A stretch of 64,000 nucleotides of DNA from Fulvitalea axinellae. GTDB taxonomy: Bacteria > Bacteroidota > Bacteroidia > Cytophagales > Cyclobacteriaceae. Of the stretch, positions 11,001-19,219 are shown one piece after another. The notes below the pieces were generated by a model, which saw only the letters and a program-made list of their open reading frames with translations, ran no database searches and was not told where the DNA came from. Location: assembly GCF_036492835.1 (NCBI RefSeq), contig NZ_AP025321.1, positions 43,154 to 107,153 of the forward strand. Direction: 5' to 3'. Both the position numbers and the translations under genes were made by a program. Every line of letters begins with the position of its first letter. Positions within the stretch are counted from its first letter, which is position 1.

Positions 11001-14000
11001 TGTCGCTCCTTATCCACCCGTGCAAGTTGTTGAAGCCCTCGTTGTCGTAGTCGAACATATCCAGCTTAAATGTGCCGTCGGTACTAAGGTCGGGACGCCC
11101 GGCTCCCATTTTCCGGTTTCTGTCGCTACGGTAAGCGTAGTTGCTGTTGACTCTCCAAATATTTTTCGTGTCACCTCCGGTAATGTCTCTTTGTTGCATC
11201 TCCCGGGGTAAGTCGCTGATTGAAAACCCCTTGCCGAAGCCGGTAACGGAGGCCGAAAGCACTTGGTCATAAACCTTGGAAACCAGTTTGTCCTCAGCGT
11301 CCTCTATCCGGAACTCATACTTGTCCTTTATGGTGATATTACGAGTGACGGTTTCGGTAAACATCGCACCCAAGGGACACATGTACTCCAATGTCAGCGT
11401 AACGGTATATTGGCCGGGAGAGGCGTATATATGTTTGGGCCTTACGTCATTGGTTTCGGGGGTGTCGTCTCCGAAATTCCATGAATATTTGAAGGGGTGT
11501 ACGGGAAAATCGCTGCTGATGACCGGATCAAAAAGGCTTAGGCATTGCGCTTGCCTGAACTCGATTTCCAATCCGAAATTCAGGTCCAGAGTCTTGACGA
11601 TCACCGTATTGCTGGCGTCATGGTCGCAGCCGTCCGTTACCAGTCGACGGAACGCCGTATGGGTGCTCAGCTCACGGCTAGGCAACCAGGCATCCGTGGC
11701 CCCTTCGACAGGCAACCATCCGCTAGGCGATATAGTCTCGGCCTCGGGGCTGTCAAGGGGTTGGTATTCCCAGCTGTAAGTTCTCTCGGCCGGATTCCCT
11801 CCGGAAGCTTCCCGTTTGTTAAGGATTCTCCCGCTGTGGCTATCCGCGCAGACAGTGCTGTGTCCGGAGATCAGCCCGCCCTCCAGGTCGGGGGATATGC
11901 GTAACGAGACGATATTGCTTCGGGAAATTTTCGAGCCGCTGACCACTATCCTGCGAAATTGGAACCGTTGCCCTTTGGCGTAATGTTCGAACTCGGGGGT
12001 TATGGTCAGGTCTTTCTTATCGTGGAGAGGCACGCTGCGCCAAGTGTAGCCTCCGTTAACCGAGTAGCGCCATACGTAATGGTACTCCCCTTTGCCCCCG
12101 GAGGGTTGGGACCCCTCAAAAGTATGGCTCTCGCCAAAGCAGAGGTGGATTTGATCGCCTTCCAGAATATTTCCTTCTATCGCGCAATTCGGAATACTGA
12201 ACGTTTCGCTCACCGTACAGCGTCCGTTAAAGGTTACGGTAGACGTATAATCGCCCAAAGGAACGTTTGCCAGGCTTTGGCTGTTGTCGCCTACCGGCTG
12301 TCCGTTGGCGTCGCGCCACGCGTAGGCCAGCGTACCGTCGTATTCGCCCATCATCTCCAGCGTTATGCTGCCTTTTAGGTTTTGGGGATTGGTTCCGTCG
12401 CAAGGGCCCTCCCCCGTTATTTGGGTACTTTCCGTATTATAATGGATATCTACGGGCTTGGGATCCACCGTAACTTTCACTTCGTTCGAGTACACGGTCC
12501 GGCATTTGTTGGTCACTTTTCGCCGGTAATATTTGGTGCCTTTCAACGGACCTGGACGATAATGCATCTTGCCTTCGGAAGACGTGATTTCTACCCAACG
12601 GCCTCTTTGGCTCTCCTCCCAGATCACCGTAAAGTCCGCGCCGGTGCCGCTTGGGGCTTCCACGCCCCACAATGTTCCGGGCAAAGCTCCGTGGCAGATC
12701 ACCCGGTCACCGTATATCCTGCCGGGCTTCAGCTCGGGTAGTACGGTGACGGTGATAGAGCTTTTCGCTCCCGTATGCGGTGTCCAAGAAGCACAATCAT
12801 CCTTAACCAGTAGCCTGAACACGGTTGTTTTATCCAGACCGGCCCAAGGAGTATAAGAGGATTGCTTGGCTTCCGCCGAATTAATGTCATCCCACTCTCC
12901 GTTCTCAAACTTTTGCCACTGATATCGGTAGCTTCCGTACCCTCCGCTTGGCGGTCCATAACTAAGGGTAGGCTTGGCGCCGAAACAAACGGTTTGGTCA
13001 GCCGACGGCGCGCCCAGCTCCAGTTTGGGGCGTACGGTAACCGTTACATCGTTACTGCTCAAATCACCGCATAAATTTTTCGAGATTCGCCTGAAGGTTG
13101 TTGTCTCGGTAAGGTTTATGGAATAAGTAGCGATGGTACTCCAGTCTCGCAGTTCTTCTTCGGAACCGTTTACTATCTTAAACCATCGGTAGGTGACCGT
13201 ACCATACTCAGAACCAAGGTTTGTAATGCCTTCAAGTTTTGCTTGTCCGTTATAGCAAACTGTAGATGCTTCGGCCCTGATTTTAACGTTTTCTTGGTCC
13301 AACGATTCATATACTGATACCGGAACACTACTGGCGATGGTACTCCCACAGTTATCAATGACCTTCCGGTAATAGTATCGTTTTCCCACGATATCGTTAT
13401 CGGGGGGCGTGATAGTCGGATTTGAGTAGGATTCTGGGTCTAGGTTCTTCAGCTTTCCATTTTCAACGTATTGCCACTGGAACTCGTATGTGCCAAATCC
13501 GTCCGAAGGAGCTTCTATTTCCGTTATAGAGGGCATTGCGTCCCCTTTGCAGATTTCTATAGACCCGGGACCTATTCTTCCCGCTTTTAAAGGTTGGTTA
13601 ATGGTAATGGTGGCTACATTAGAGAACGCTTCCTGACAGTGGTCCGTAACCCGTCGGCGGTATTCGTATGTTCCGGTGTTCCGCAGTATACCCAGTTTCA
13701 GCTGTTCGGGGTCGGTCATTCCCACTATATCCACCCATTCACCGTCTACTTTGGTTTGCCACTGGTAAATAAGAGGGGCCGTTCCCCCTTCGGCCAGGGC
13801 TTTGCCGAACAAGGTACCGCCTTGGCTTCCGGCGCAAATAGTTTTTTCGCCAACGCTGTTTTCTTCAGTGAAGGAGATTTCCCCTCCCGTTATAAAAACG
13901 GGGTATACCTTGACGGCTACCTCATTGCTATATACCGGTTTGTCGCATTCGCCCACGGCGCCACGACGGTAATAGCCGCTAAGGTTGAGGTTTGCGGGGC

Positions 14001-17000
14001 TATAGTCCGGTCCTGTGGCGCCTACGATCTTGTCTCCGCTCCAGCCTTCAGTCTCGGTACGGTATTGCCAAAAATGACTGACGGCACCTTTGCCTCCCGT
14101 AGAAGGGCTCACTTCGTTCAGTTGCACCTCTACACTATTGGGGCAAACGGTTTCTGCCGGACCGCTGATAGTGCCGGCGGTGAGTCCCGAGCCTACCCGT
14201 ACATAGGCCGTGTTGGATTTTACGGGTTCGGGATACTGACATTCGCTGTCGGTCACGACCCTTCGGTACCGGGCGCTGACGTTTACGTTTACCAAATTCA
14301 GCGAAGCTCCCGTCTGTCCCGGAACTTCGGTCCAGGTTTCACCCATCTTCTCCCATTGGTAGCTGATGGTCCCCTTGCCTCCCGAAGCGTCCGTGATGCT
14401 GACAAGCGTCCCGTTTTGACCAGCCTCGCAGAGTATAAAATTCTCCGGAATACCGCCGGGGCTCAATGCCGGTTTTACTTCGATATGAATAGGGTTGGAC
14501 TCGATAGTGCCGCAGTCCATGGCGCCCACCCTTCGGAATTCCAAGCTACTGTACAAGTACCCGACTTGTATCATAGGATCTGTCTGGCCCGATATATCCG
14601 CCCAAGCCCCTTCGCCAGCGCCGGCCGAACGGCTTTGCCATTGGTATTCCACGTCCGGGTTGCCCGCATTGCCAAGTTCGCCTCCCAATCCGCCGTAACA
14701 GATGGTTTTGGCGCCGGGCAAGGTTTCCGTTTCGTTGGTTCCCACCACCCTGACGGTTATCTCGTTGGAAGGGACTTTCTGACAAGCGTCTTCGGCCATT
14801 CGCCTAATCCGTATTTGTCCACCGGTGGAACTTGCGGTGAAGCTGTATTCCTTGCCTCCGGGATTGTCCGGGAAATATTTCCATTCTCCGTTTACAAAAC
14901 GTTGCCAACGGTAGACTATGGCGCCACAGTCACCGCCCGCGTCGCGAAGGCTTTTTACCGTTATCTCGGAGCCCGCGCATACTTCTTCGGGCCCTTCCAC
15001 CTGCCCGGCGTAGAAAGTCTGGCTTACAAAAATCCTTACCGGCGCCGTTATGTCTTTTTGGCAACCGTCAGTAACAATCCGGCGGAAGGAGGTTTCGGAA
15101 GCTAGAGGCGCGGAAAAAGACAAGCTTGCCCCTGTACCCGGCCATACCTTCCAGCCACTGCCGTCGTCGGATTCCCAGCTGTATTGCAAGGTGCCTTGTC
15201 CACCACTGCCTGGCTGGTCACTTTCTATTGTCGCCGGTATGGCTGTTACCGAAGTAGGCGAGGTGGCCATCAGACTGCCGGCGTCAATATCCGAAACGCC
15301 AAAGGCCAATATATTGGAGTATACTTCATTACAACCGTTGGAAACCCTGCGAGCAACCTCTACGGTCTGGTCCAATTGTCCAGCGGTAACGCTTGCCCCG
15401 GTTTTTCCGGGAAATTCTTTCCATTGACCGTTGGGATTCCTGTATACCCATTGGTATCGCAAAGACCCAATGCCTCCGGAAGCGTCCTCTTGGGAAGTAA
15501 GGGTTCCTATCGGATCGCCATCGCAAATATTGGCTTGTCCTCCGGCTATCTTGCCCGCGTTTAACGCTGGCGCTACCCGGATGGTCACGGTATTGGATAC
15601 CTTATTATCGGAAACCCGTGTTCGGCGGTAACGGTGGGTCTTGTTCAGCGTACCGGGGTCAAGCATAGGGCTGGTGGCTCCGCTAACGGATGCCCATCCG
15701 TCGCCAGCGTCATATTCCCAAGTATAATCGCCCTCAGCTCCTGCATTGGAACCGATTGCGGTAGCTGCCGTACCGTAACAGATATATTGGCTTTCGGATA
15801 TGCCGTTTCCGGCTTGGGCGGGACTTAATAAGGCCACTGAAAGTTTTTGGGTGAAAGCCTCGTCACAGCCATCTGTGACTTTTCTCCGGTAAAGGCCGGT
15901 AGGCGCCGACGGGTCGGGGCTGTAAACGACACCGGTGGCGTCGGGGATGTTTTCCCATCCGGTATCGCCAACCTTTTGCCATTGGTAGGTTAAGGTTCCC
16001 GTTCCTCCCGAAGCTTCGGCGACATTGGTAAACGGGTCGGGTGCCTGCCCGGACTCAAGTACTTGACTGCCGCTGATTTTCCCCGGATTCAAAGCGGGTG
16101 GTACACTGAGCTCCAAGACAGAACTAAGGGCTTGGCAATCGCCTGAAAAAACACGTCTCCGCAACTTAAGGTCTCCCGTGACGGCTCCCAAATCCAATGT
16201 GGTGCCGGTAAGGCCCGGAAGCTTCTCCCACTCCGTTTCCCCGGCTCGCAATATCTCCCACCGGTATTTTTCCGCGCCCGGAATATCGGGTCCCAAAATC
16301 TGGACTTGGTCGCCCGCCGAGCACAAAGCCCCACTAAGGCTCAACTCACCGCCGTCCAGGTCCGATCCCGTACGGACGGTAACCGTATTGGAAACTTTGG
16401 GTAGAGCGCAACCCTCCGTAGCTTCCCTGCGGAAAACGGTTTCCTCGCCGAGGTTTTCCGACAGGCTCATATTTGCGCTTGTCTGTCCGTCTACGGGAAT
16501 CCAATTCCCGTCTTTATACTTTTGCCATTGGTAGCTTACGGGCTGTCCGCCCGCGCTTACGGCCTCTTCCTCACTGAGAATCTCTATTGGGCTTCCCGGG
16601 CAGACCCTGCCGGGACCCTTGACCACGCCTCCAGACACCAGTTCCCGTACCCTAATCCATACTTCCGGACTTTCCTTCGGATCGCATTCGTCTTGGGCTA
16701 CGCGACGGAAACGGACACTTTTGTTCGGGGAGTCCACACTCAACGATAATTTCCCATCGGAATCGTTGACTTTACCCCAGCCCTGTCCTTCGTCTTTTTC
16801 CCAGAAGTAATTGACCGTTCCTTGTCCGCCGGAAGCTTCTGTCACGTTGGCCAGCGTTATTTTTCCAGTCTCACCGGGACAGATATCTTTTCCGCCGCCT
16901 ATTGTTCCGGCGTTAAGCTCCGGCATGACCGTAACGTTCACCGTCTCCTTTATTCCATAGCTCGAAGCGCAGTCATCATATTCCCTCCTGCGAAAAACGG

Positions 17001-19131
17001 TGTTCTCCTTAAGCGGTCCCAAGGTCAACGAAGCTTCGGTCATACCCGGTAACGGAAACCATGTATCCACGCCGGTGCGCACTTCCCATTGATATTTGAT
17101 ATGGCCTGTCCCCCCCGTAGCGGGAGTTACACTCTTGACCACTCCGCCCGGCTTGCCGTAGCAGACCGTAATGTCTTCGCCGATTTCGCCTTTTTGTAAT
17201 GGCATTCCGGCTTTTACGGTCACGATATTCGAGTACTGGTACTCGCCGCATTTGTCCGTGATTTTTCTGCGGTACTCGGCGCTTTCGGTTACCTCTTTCA
17301 GGTCAAGGTTCTCTTTGCCTTCGGAATCCGCGACGGGAATAAAATCACCGCCTTCCACTCTTTTCTCCCAAAGGTAAACGGCATCCAATCCCGTTCCGGG
17401 TTTTTCCGATCCCAATGTGCCCGTTCCACTATGGCATATCTCTTCGGGCCCCGATATTTTACCGCCGGTCGGTTCCGGGGCTATATCTATCCTTACTGCG
17501 TCGGTATAGGCGCTAACCCCACATTCGTCCTGTACGGCGCGCCTGAAACGGCTCATTTCCGTAACGGCTCCGGGGTCGTAGTTCTCGGTAGCGGAGGAAG
17601 CGATATCCTTCCATTCTCCGTCTCCGAATTTTTGCCAACGATAAGTCAGGTTGCCGTATCCGTCGCTGGCAGCCGTCTTGTTGGTCAATATAGCGGGATT
17701 ACTGTTTGCGCAAACGGTTTGGTCATCCCCAATCTCGCCGGCTACAGGACGGGGTCTCACGTTTACGGTAATGGGGTCTCCTCCTACCGTTTTCCAGTTA
17801 CCGCCACAATAACCCGTAACCGTCCTTCTGAAAATGGTGCTCTCGTACAAAGGGCCGATCTCCACTTCCGCCAGATTCATGCCCGGCATTTCTTGCCAAT
17901 CACTACTGCCTAAAGGTGCGGATTCCCATTGGTAAGTGGGGGTGGTGATACCACCGGACGCAGGGGATTCGGGTTTTGGAACAATCTTTCCGACTGGTAT
18001 GCCTTGGCAAATTTCTATCTCTGTACTGTTGTCTTGATCAAACATCACCTTACCAGCGATTACGGCGGGAGTGACCTCGATGGTTACTGGACTGCTCCTT
18101 ACGGTTCCGCAATCGTTCTTGGCGATACGGGTAAAAGTGTAGGTAACAGTTTGGGGCTCGGCAAACGCTTCCGAAGGCGTATAGCTCGCTCCGGTTGCTC
18201 CCTCAATTTCAACCGGCGCTTCATTGCCTTTCTGTCTTTCCCAAGTATAAGATATCGTTCCGCTTCCTCCGCTGGCTTCCGTTTTGTTGCCGATTAACGT
18301 TTCGGGTAATTCCCCGGAACATAAGCCAGTACTTGTGCCTCCTCCCGAAGCGACTATCTGCCCCGCTATCAGAGCCGGGGTTATATTCAGTTCTACCGGG
18401 TCGGTTGCTTCTTCTTGTAAGCATCCATTTTCAAAATCATTGGAGGCTACCCTTCGGTAAAAAGTGGTTCCTGCCACTGGGTTAGGCAATGTCAAAGAGA
18501 CGTTTTCGGCTTTTGATATTTCTTGCCAGTCTGTTTGCCCGTCCGCACGGCTTTCCCATTGGTAAATAATATCACCCGATCCTCCCTCAGCGTCTTGCTC
18601 ACTACCGATCGTTATATCATCCATATTGGCGCACAAAGTGCCTGACGGAGCGGAAAGGCTTCCGGGGGTAAGTTTTCTCACTATAGTTACAGTCACCATA
18701 TTACTGACGCCAGAAACCCCTTGACTGGCTACGGTACGGGTGATTCCCAAAATGATAAGAGAGCTATTACCGCTACTATAGTTACGGTAAGCTTCCAGGT
18801 ATTTTGCCGTTAACTTAAGTCCCCTTTCATTTAGGGTAATATCCGCATTGTTTGGAATAACGATTTCTTTGTTATTCTTGTCAAGAACCTTGATAGTCCA
18901 ATTATACCCATAACCGCTTCCCGCTCCTCCGCTTGGGTGACTGCCCTCGATTTCGTAATCCTTGTCATCGCAAATGACAGAATTTGTAGTTACCCTAATG
19001 ATGTTGTCCGTGATCTTGTTATGTCCTGGCGACTCGTCGCCCCCCGAATCCTGGCCGAAGGCCATCCCGCTCAAAAAAATCATTTGGGCGACAAAACAAG
19101 CGCGGAAGAAAAAATTGAACTTTATGCTCAT
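8002..19131 (-). CDS. giant secreted Ig/PKD-like repeat protein (3709 aa)
   Basis: The start at the ATG at 19131 gives the signal peptide MSIKFNFFFRACFVA...GMAFGQ; an in-frame start at 19161 only adds ten residues. Residues of about 90-2520 are some 24 tandem repeats of about 85-95 aa with the pattern AGxIxGxxxICxG ... ASGGxGxxxYxWQ ... FRRxVTDxCGxxxSN, an Ig-like family common on Bacteroidota surfaces. A PKD domain follows (YSWNFGDD, about residue 2550). Next is an Rhs-associated region with a jelly-roll-like segment (AHSGKKSLKISG ... YFVDDLRIHP) and a single YD-like unit (LDENNFATFYHYDYEGNL, about residue 3038). The last 620 or so residues are further Ig-like domains. The Rhs-associated region is homologous to the C-terminus of the protein at 53851-56694, which lacks both the repeat array and the C-terminal extension. 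No type IX secretion C-terminal domain is apparent. Probable role: a long surface stalk or adhesin of the Rhs complex. Confidence 0.92.
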   Translation of the reverse strand: MSIKFNFFFRACFVAQMIFLSGMAFGQDSGGDESPGHNKITDNIIRVTTNSVICDDKDYEIEGSHPSGGAGSGYGYNWTIKVLDKNNKEIVIPNNADITLNERGLKLTAKYLEAYRNYSSGNSSLIILGITRTVASQGVSGVSNMVTVTIVRKLTPGSLSAPSGTLCANMDDITIGSEQDAEGGSGDIIYQWESRADGQTDWQEISKAENVSLTLPNPVAGTTFYRRVASNDFENGCLQEEATDPVELNITPALIAGQIVASGGGTSTGLCSGELPETLIGNKTEASGGSGTISYTWERQKGNEAPVEIEGATGASYTPSEAFAEPQTVTYTFTRIAKNDCGTVRSSPVTIEVTPAVIAGKVMFDQDNSTEIEICQGIPVGKIVPKPESPASGGITTPTYQWESAPLGSSDWQEMPGMNLAEVEIGPLYESTIFRRTVTGYCGGNWKTVGGDPITVNVRPRPVAGEIGDDQTVCANSNPAILTNKTAASDGYGNLTYRWQKFGDGEWKDIASSATENYDPGAVTEMSRFRRAVQDECGVSAYTDAVRIDIAPEPTGGKISGPEEICHSGTGTLGSEKPGTGLDAVYLWEKRVEGGDFIPVADSEGKENLDLKEVTESAEYRRKITDKCGEYQYSNIVTVKAGMPLQKGEIGEDITVCYGKPGGVVKSVTPATGGTGHIKYQWEVRTGVDTWFPLPGMTEASLTLGPLKENTVFRRREYDDCASSYGIKETVNVTVMPELNAGTIGGGKDICPGETGKITLANVTEASGGQGTVNYFWEKDEGQGWGKVNDSDGKLSLSVDSPNKSVRFRRVAQDECDPKESPEVWIRVRELVSGGVVKGPGRVCPGSPIEILSEEEAVSAGGQPVSYQWQKYKDGNWIPVDGQTSANMSLSENLGEETVFRREATEGCALPKVSNTVTVRTGSDLDGGELSLSGALCSAGDQVQILGPDIPGAEKYRWEILRAGETEWEKLPGLTGTTLDLGAVTGDLKLRRRVFSGDCQALSSVLELSVPPALNPGKISGSQVLESGQAPDPFTNVAEASGGTGTLTYQWQKVGDTGWENIPDATGVVYSPDPSAPTGLYRRKVTDGCDEAFTQKLSVALLSPAQAGNGISESQYICYGTAATAIGSNAGAEGDYTWEYDAGDGWASVSGATSPMLDPGTLNKTHRYRRTRVSDNKVSNTVTIRVAPALNAGKIAGGQANICDGDPIGTLTSQEDASGGIGSLRYQWVYRNPNGQWKEFPGKTGASVTAGQLDQTVEVARRVSNGCNEVYSNILAFGVSDIDAGSLMATSPTSVTAIPATIESDQPGSGGQGTLQYSWESDDGSGWKVWPGTGASLSFSAPLASETSFRRIVTDGCQKDITAPVRIFVSQTFYAGQVEGPEEVCAGSEITVKSLRDAGGDCGAIVYRWQRFVNGEWKYFPDNPGGKEYSFTASSTGGQIRIRRMAEDACQKVPSNEITVRVVGTNETETLPGAKTICYGGLGGELGNAGNPDVEYQWQSRSAGAGEGAWADISGQTDPMIQVGYLYSSLEFRRVGAMDCGTIESNPIHIEVKPALSPGGIPENFILCEAGQNGTLVSITDASGGKGTISYQWEKMGETWTEVPGQTGASLNLVNVNVSARYRRVVTDSECQYPEPVKSNTAYVRVGSGLTAGTISGPAETVCPNSVEVQLNEVSPSTGGKGAVSHFWQYRTETEGWSGDKIVGATGPDYSPANLNLSGYYRRGAVGECDKPVYSNEVAVKVYPVFITGGEISFTEENSVGEKTICAGSQGGTLFGKALAEGGTAPLIYQWQTKVDGEWVDIVGMTDPEQLKLGILRNTGTYEYRRRVTDHCQEAFSNVATITINQPLKAGRIGPGSIEICKGDAMPSITEIEAPSDGFGTYEFQWQYVENGKLKNLDPESYSNPTITPPDNDIVGKRYYYRKVIDNCGSTIASSVPVSVYESLDQENVKIRAEASTVCYNGQAKLEGITNLGSEYGTVTYRWFKIVNGSEEELRDWSTIATYSINLTETTTFRRISKNLCGDLSSNDVTVTVRPKLELGAPSADQTVCFGAKPTLSYGPPSGGYGSYRYQWQKFENGEWDDINSAEAKQSSYTPWAGLDKTTVFRLLVKDDCASWTPHTGAKSSITVTVLPELKPGRIYGDRVICHGALPGTLWGVEAPSGTGADFTVIWEESQRGRWVEITSSEGKMHYRPGPLKGTKYYRRKVTNKCRTVYSNEVKVTVDPKPVDIHYNTESTQITGEGPCDGTNPQNLKGSITLEMMGEYDGTLAYAWRDANGQPVGDNSQSLANVPLGDYTSTVTFNGRCTVSETFSIPNCAIEGNILEGDQIHLCFGESHTFEGSQPSGGKGEYHYVWRYSVNGGYTWRSVPLHDKKDLTITPEFEHYAKGQRFQFRRIVVSGSKISRSNIVSLRISPDLEGGLISGHSTVCADSHSGRILNKREASGGNPAERTYSWEYQPLDSPEAETISPSGWLPVEGATDAWLPSRELSTHTAFRRLVTDGCDHDASNTVIVKTLDLNFGLEIEFRQAQCLSLFDPVISSDFPVHPFKYSWNFGDDTPETNDVRPKHIYASPGQYTVTLTLEYMCPLGAMFTETVTRNITIKDKYEFRIEDAEDKLVSKVYDQVLSASVTGFGKGFSISDLPREMQQRDITGGDTKNIWRVNSNYAYRSDRNRKMGAGRPDLSTDGTFKLDMFDYDNEGFNNLHGWIRSDSLTKYNPYGFEVESVNALNIPSSALYAYDGQLPVAVASNAEHAEVAYCGFEIQDDLPGGNFNYLGGAGWIMERFPVTYGYKNTGYVEENSQRLEEPSPTERDWIWLLFTRPYWNHDKNYLYGIYGYLGYRRVEPVCIQQAWTGSKYSVVTLDANDALRDYKSSWKGILLRYTYEHSSANLKNHISAERAHSGKKSLKISGSTLSAEEFRQSDIRLKSEERYIVAAWVYGSEEPGETIEAIYRHFGPDDEVIEQRHKLRPTGTSVEGWYAVEVEFPATGVPKSLSLRFAGATPATPYFVDDLRIHPLDGQMNSHVYDPSTLRLSATLDENNFATFYHYDYEGNLHLVKRETERGILTVQESVSNIAAKKGKVIAPNVEGYENQTLCNNPTPRVSNLKPSGARFRWYSVIAGGSALNPSDIVSSGTYYVANSDASGAESERKAVQVTITNASEMSVSLSGPATLCPDEEIVLNANVTGGIGELSYRWNFNGEETVTATPALSKTNFPQGEYEATVTAIAGSGACLVNREVTSEPITVTVQIPTPTISVTADKTTLCPDETVTFTAQVDGVEPETEIEWYIDGIQIKDEKTKTFAYTGASDGQAVVAKLNTGISCVTQKPESEPVTLTVRTLEMNFGVTKIKTAICPGGTVKLETNLIGQGPENYTVTWFKELPDGGTQELAQGNKLESNGLNPDDKVHAEIQADCYTPFVTETVAVRQAVIPTVSLDGNPKVCPGASVTVNAVVSDGRANSHVFEWYLNGNKVSGESGNELTIASPNTGDQIKAKLILDAGCGENPETATMTLSVGKKDIEAIIDVGPRCSGSYTSDPLVIRFVDGPKGATVGWYRIPYFGDDERLGGGSYLNIGGSHIGLGPNAWVYVKVDGDNCYNDFKSETLTVQDAATVTPSITITPSHTSIIQGGTVSFNCSSQNVSVGGDYSWYVNDQLIDTNDLWDPTFTHTFNEPGTYVIKVEKPSSYFLKTCNNPNYTPKISNTVTITVSEP

Positions 19132-19201
19132 GATCCTAAACTGAATGGTTCCGTCTGTCACGGAAGCGGTAAAATATTTCCTTGATTATACGGAGGGCCC
19201 C

Positions 19202-19219
19202 AAGGGCCCGAAGGCCCTT
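19202..19219 (-). promoter_or_regulatory. UUCG-tetraloop hairpin at the shell/giant gene junction
   Basis: On the minus-strand transcript AAGGGCC-UUCG-GGCCCUU forms a perfect 7-bp stem closed by a C(UUCG)G tetraloop, one of the most stable RNA loops. It begins at the stop codon of the 1728-aa gene (19219-19221). No U-run follows, so it is not a typical terminator. It may protect the upstream 3' end or set the ratio between the two large proteins. Confidence 0.6.

Noticed and set aside
13594-15105. Plus-strand open frame of 503 codons
   Set aside because: Antisense to the Ig-repeat array; its regular spacing of similar words simply mirrors the repeats on the other strand.
8002-19131. CRISPR-like periodicity
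   Set aside because: The periodicity of about 260-280 bp comes from coding Ig repeats with diverged sequence, not from short identical repeats with unique spacers.
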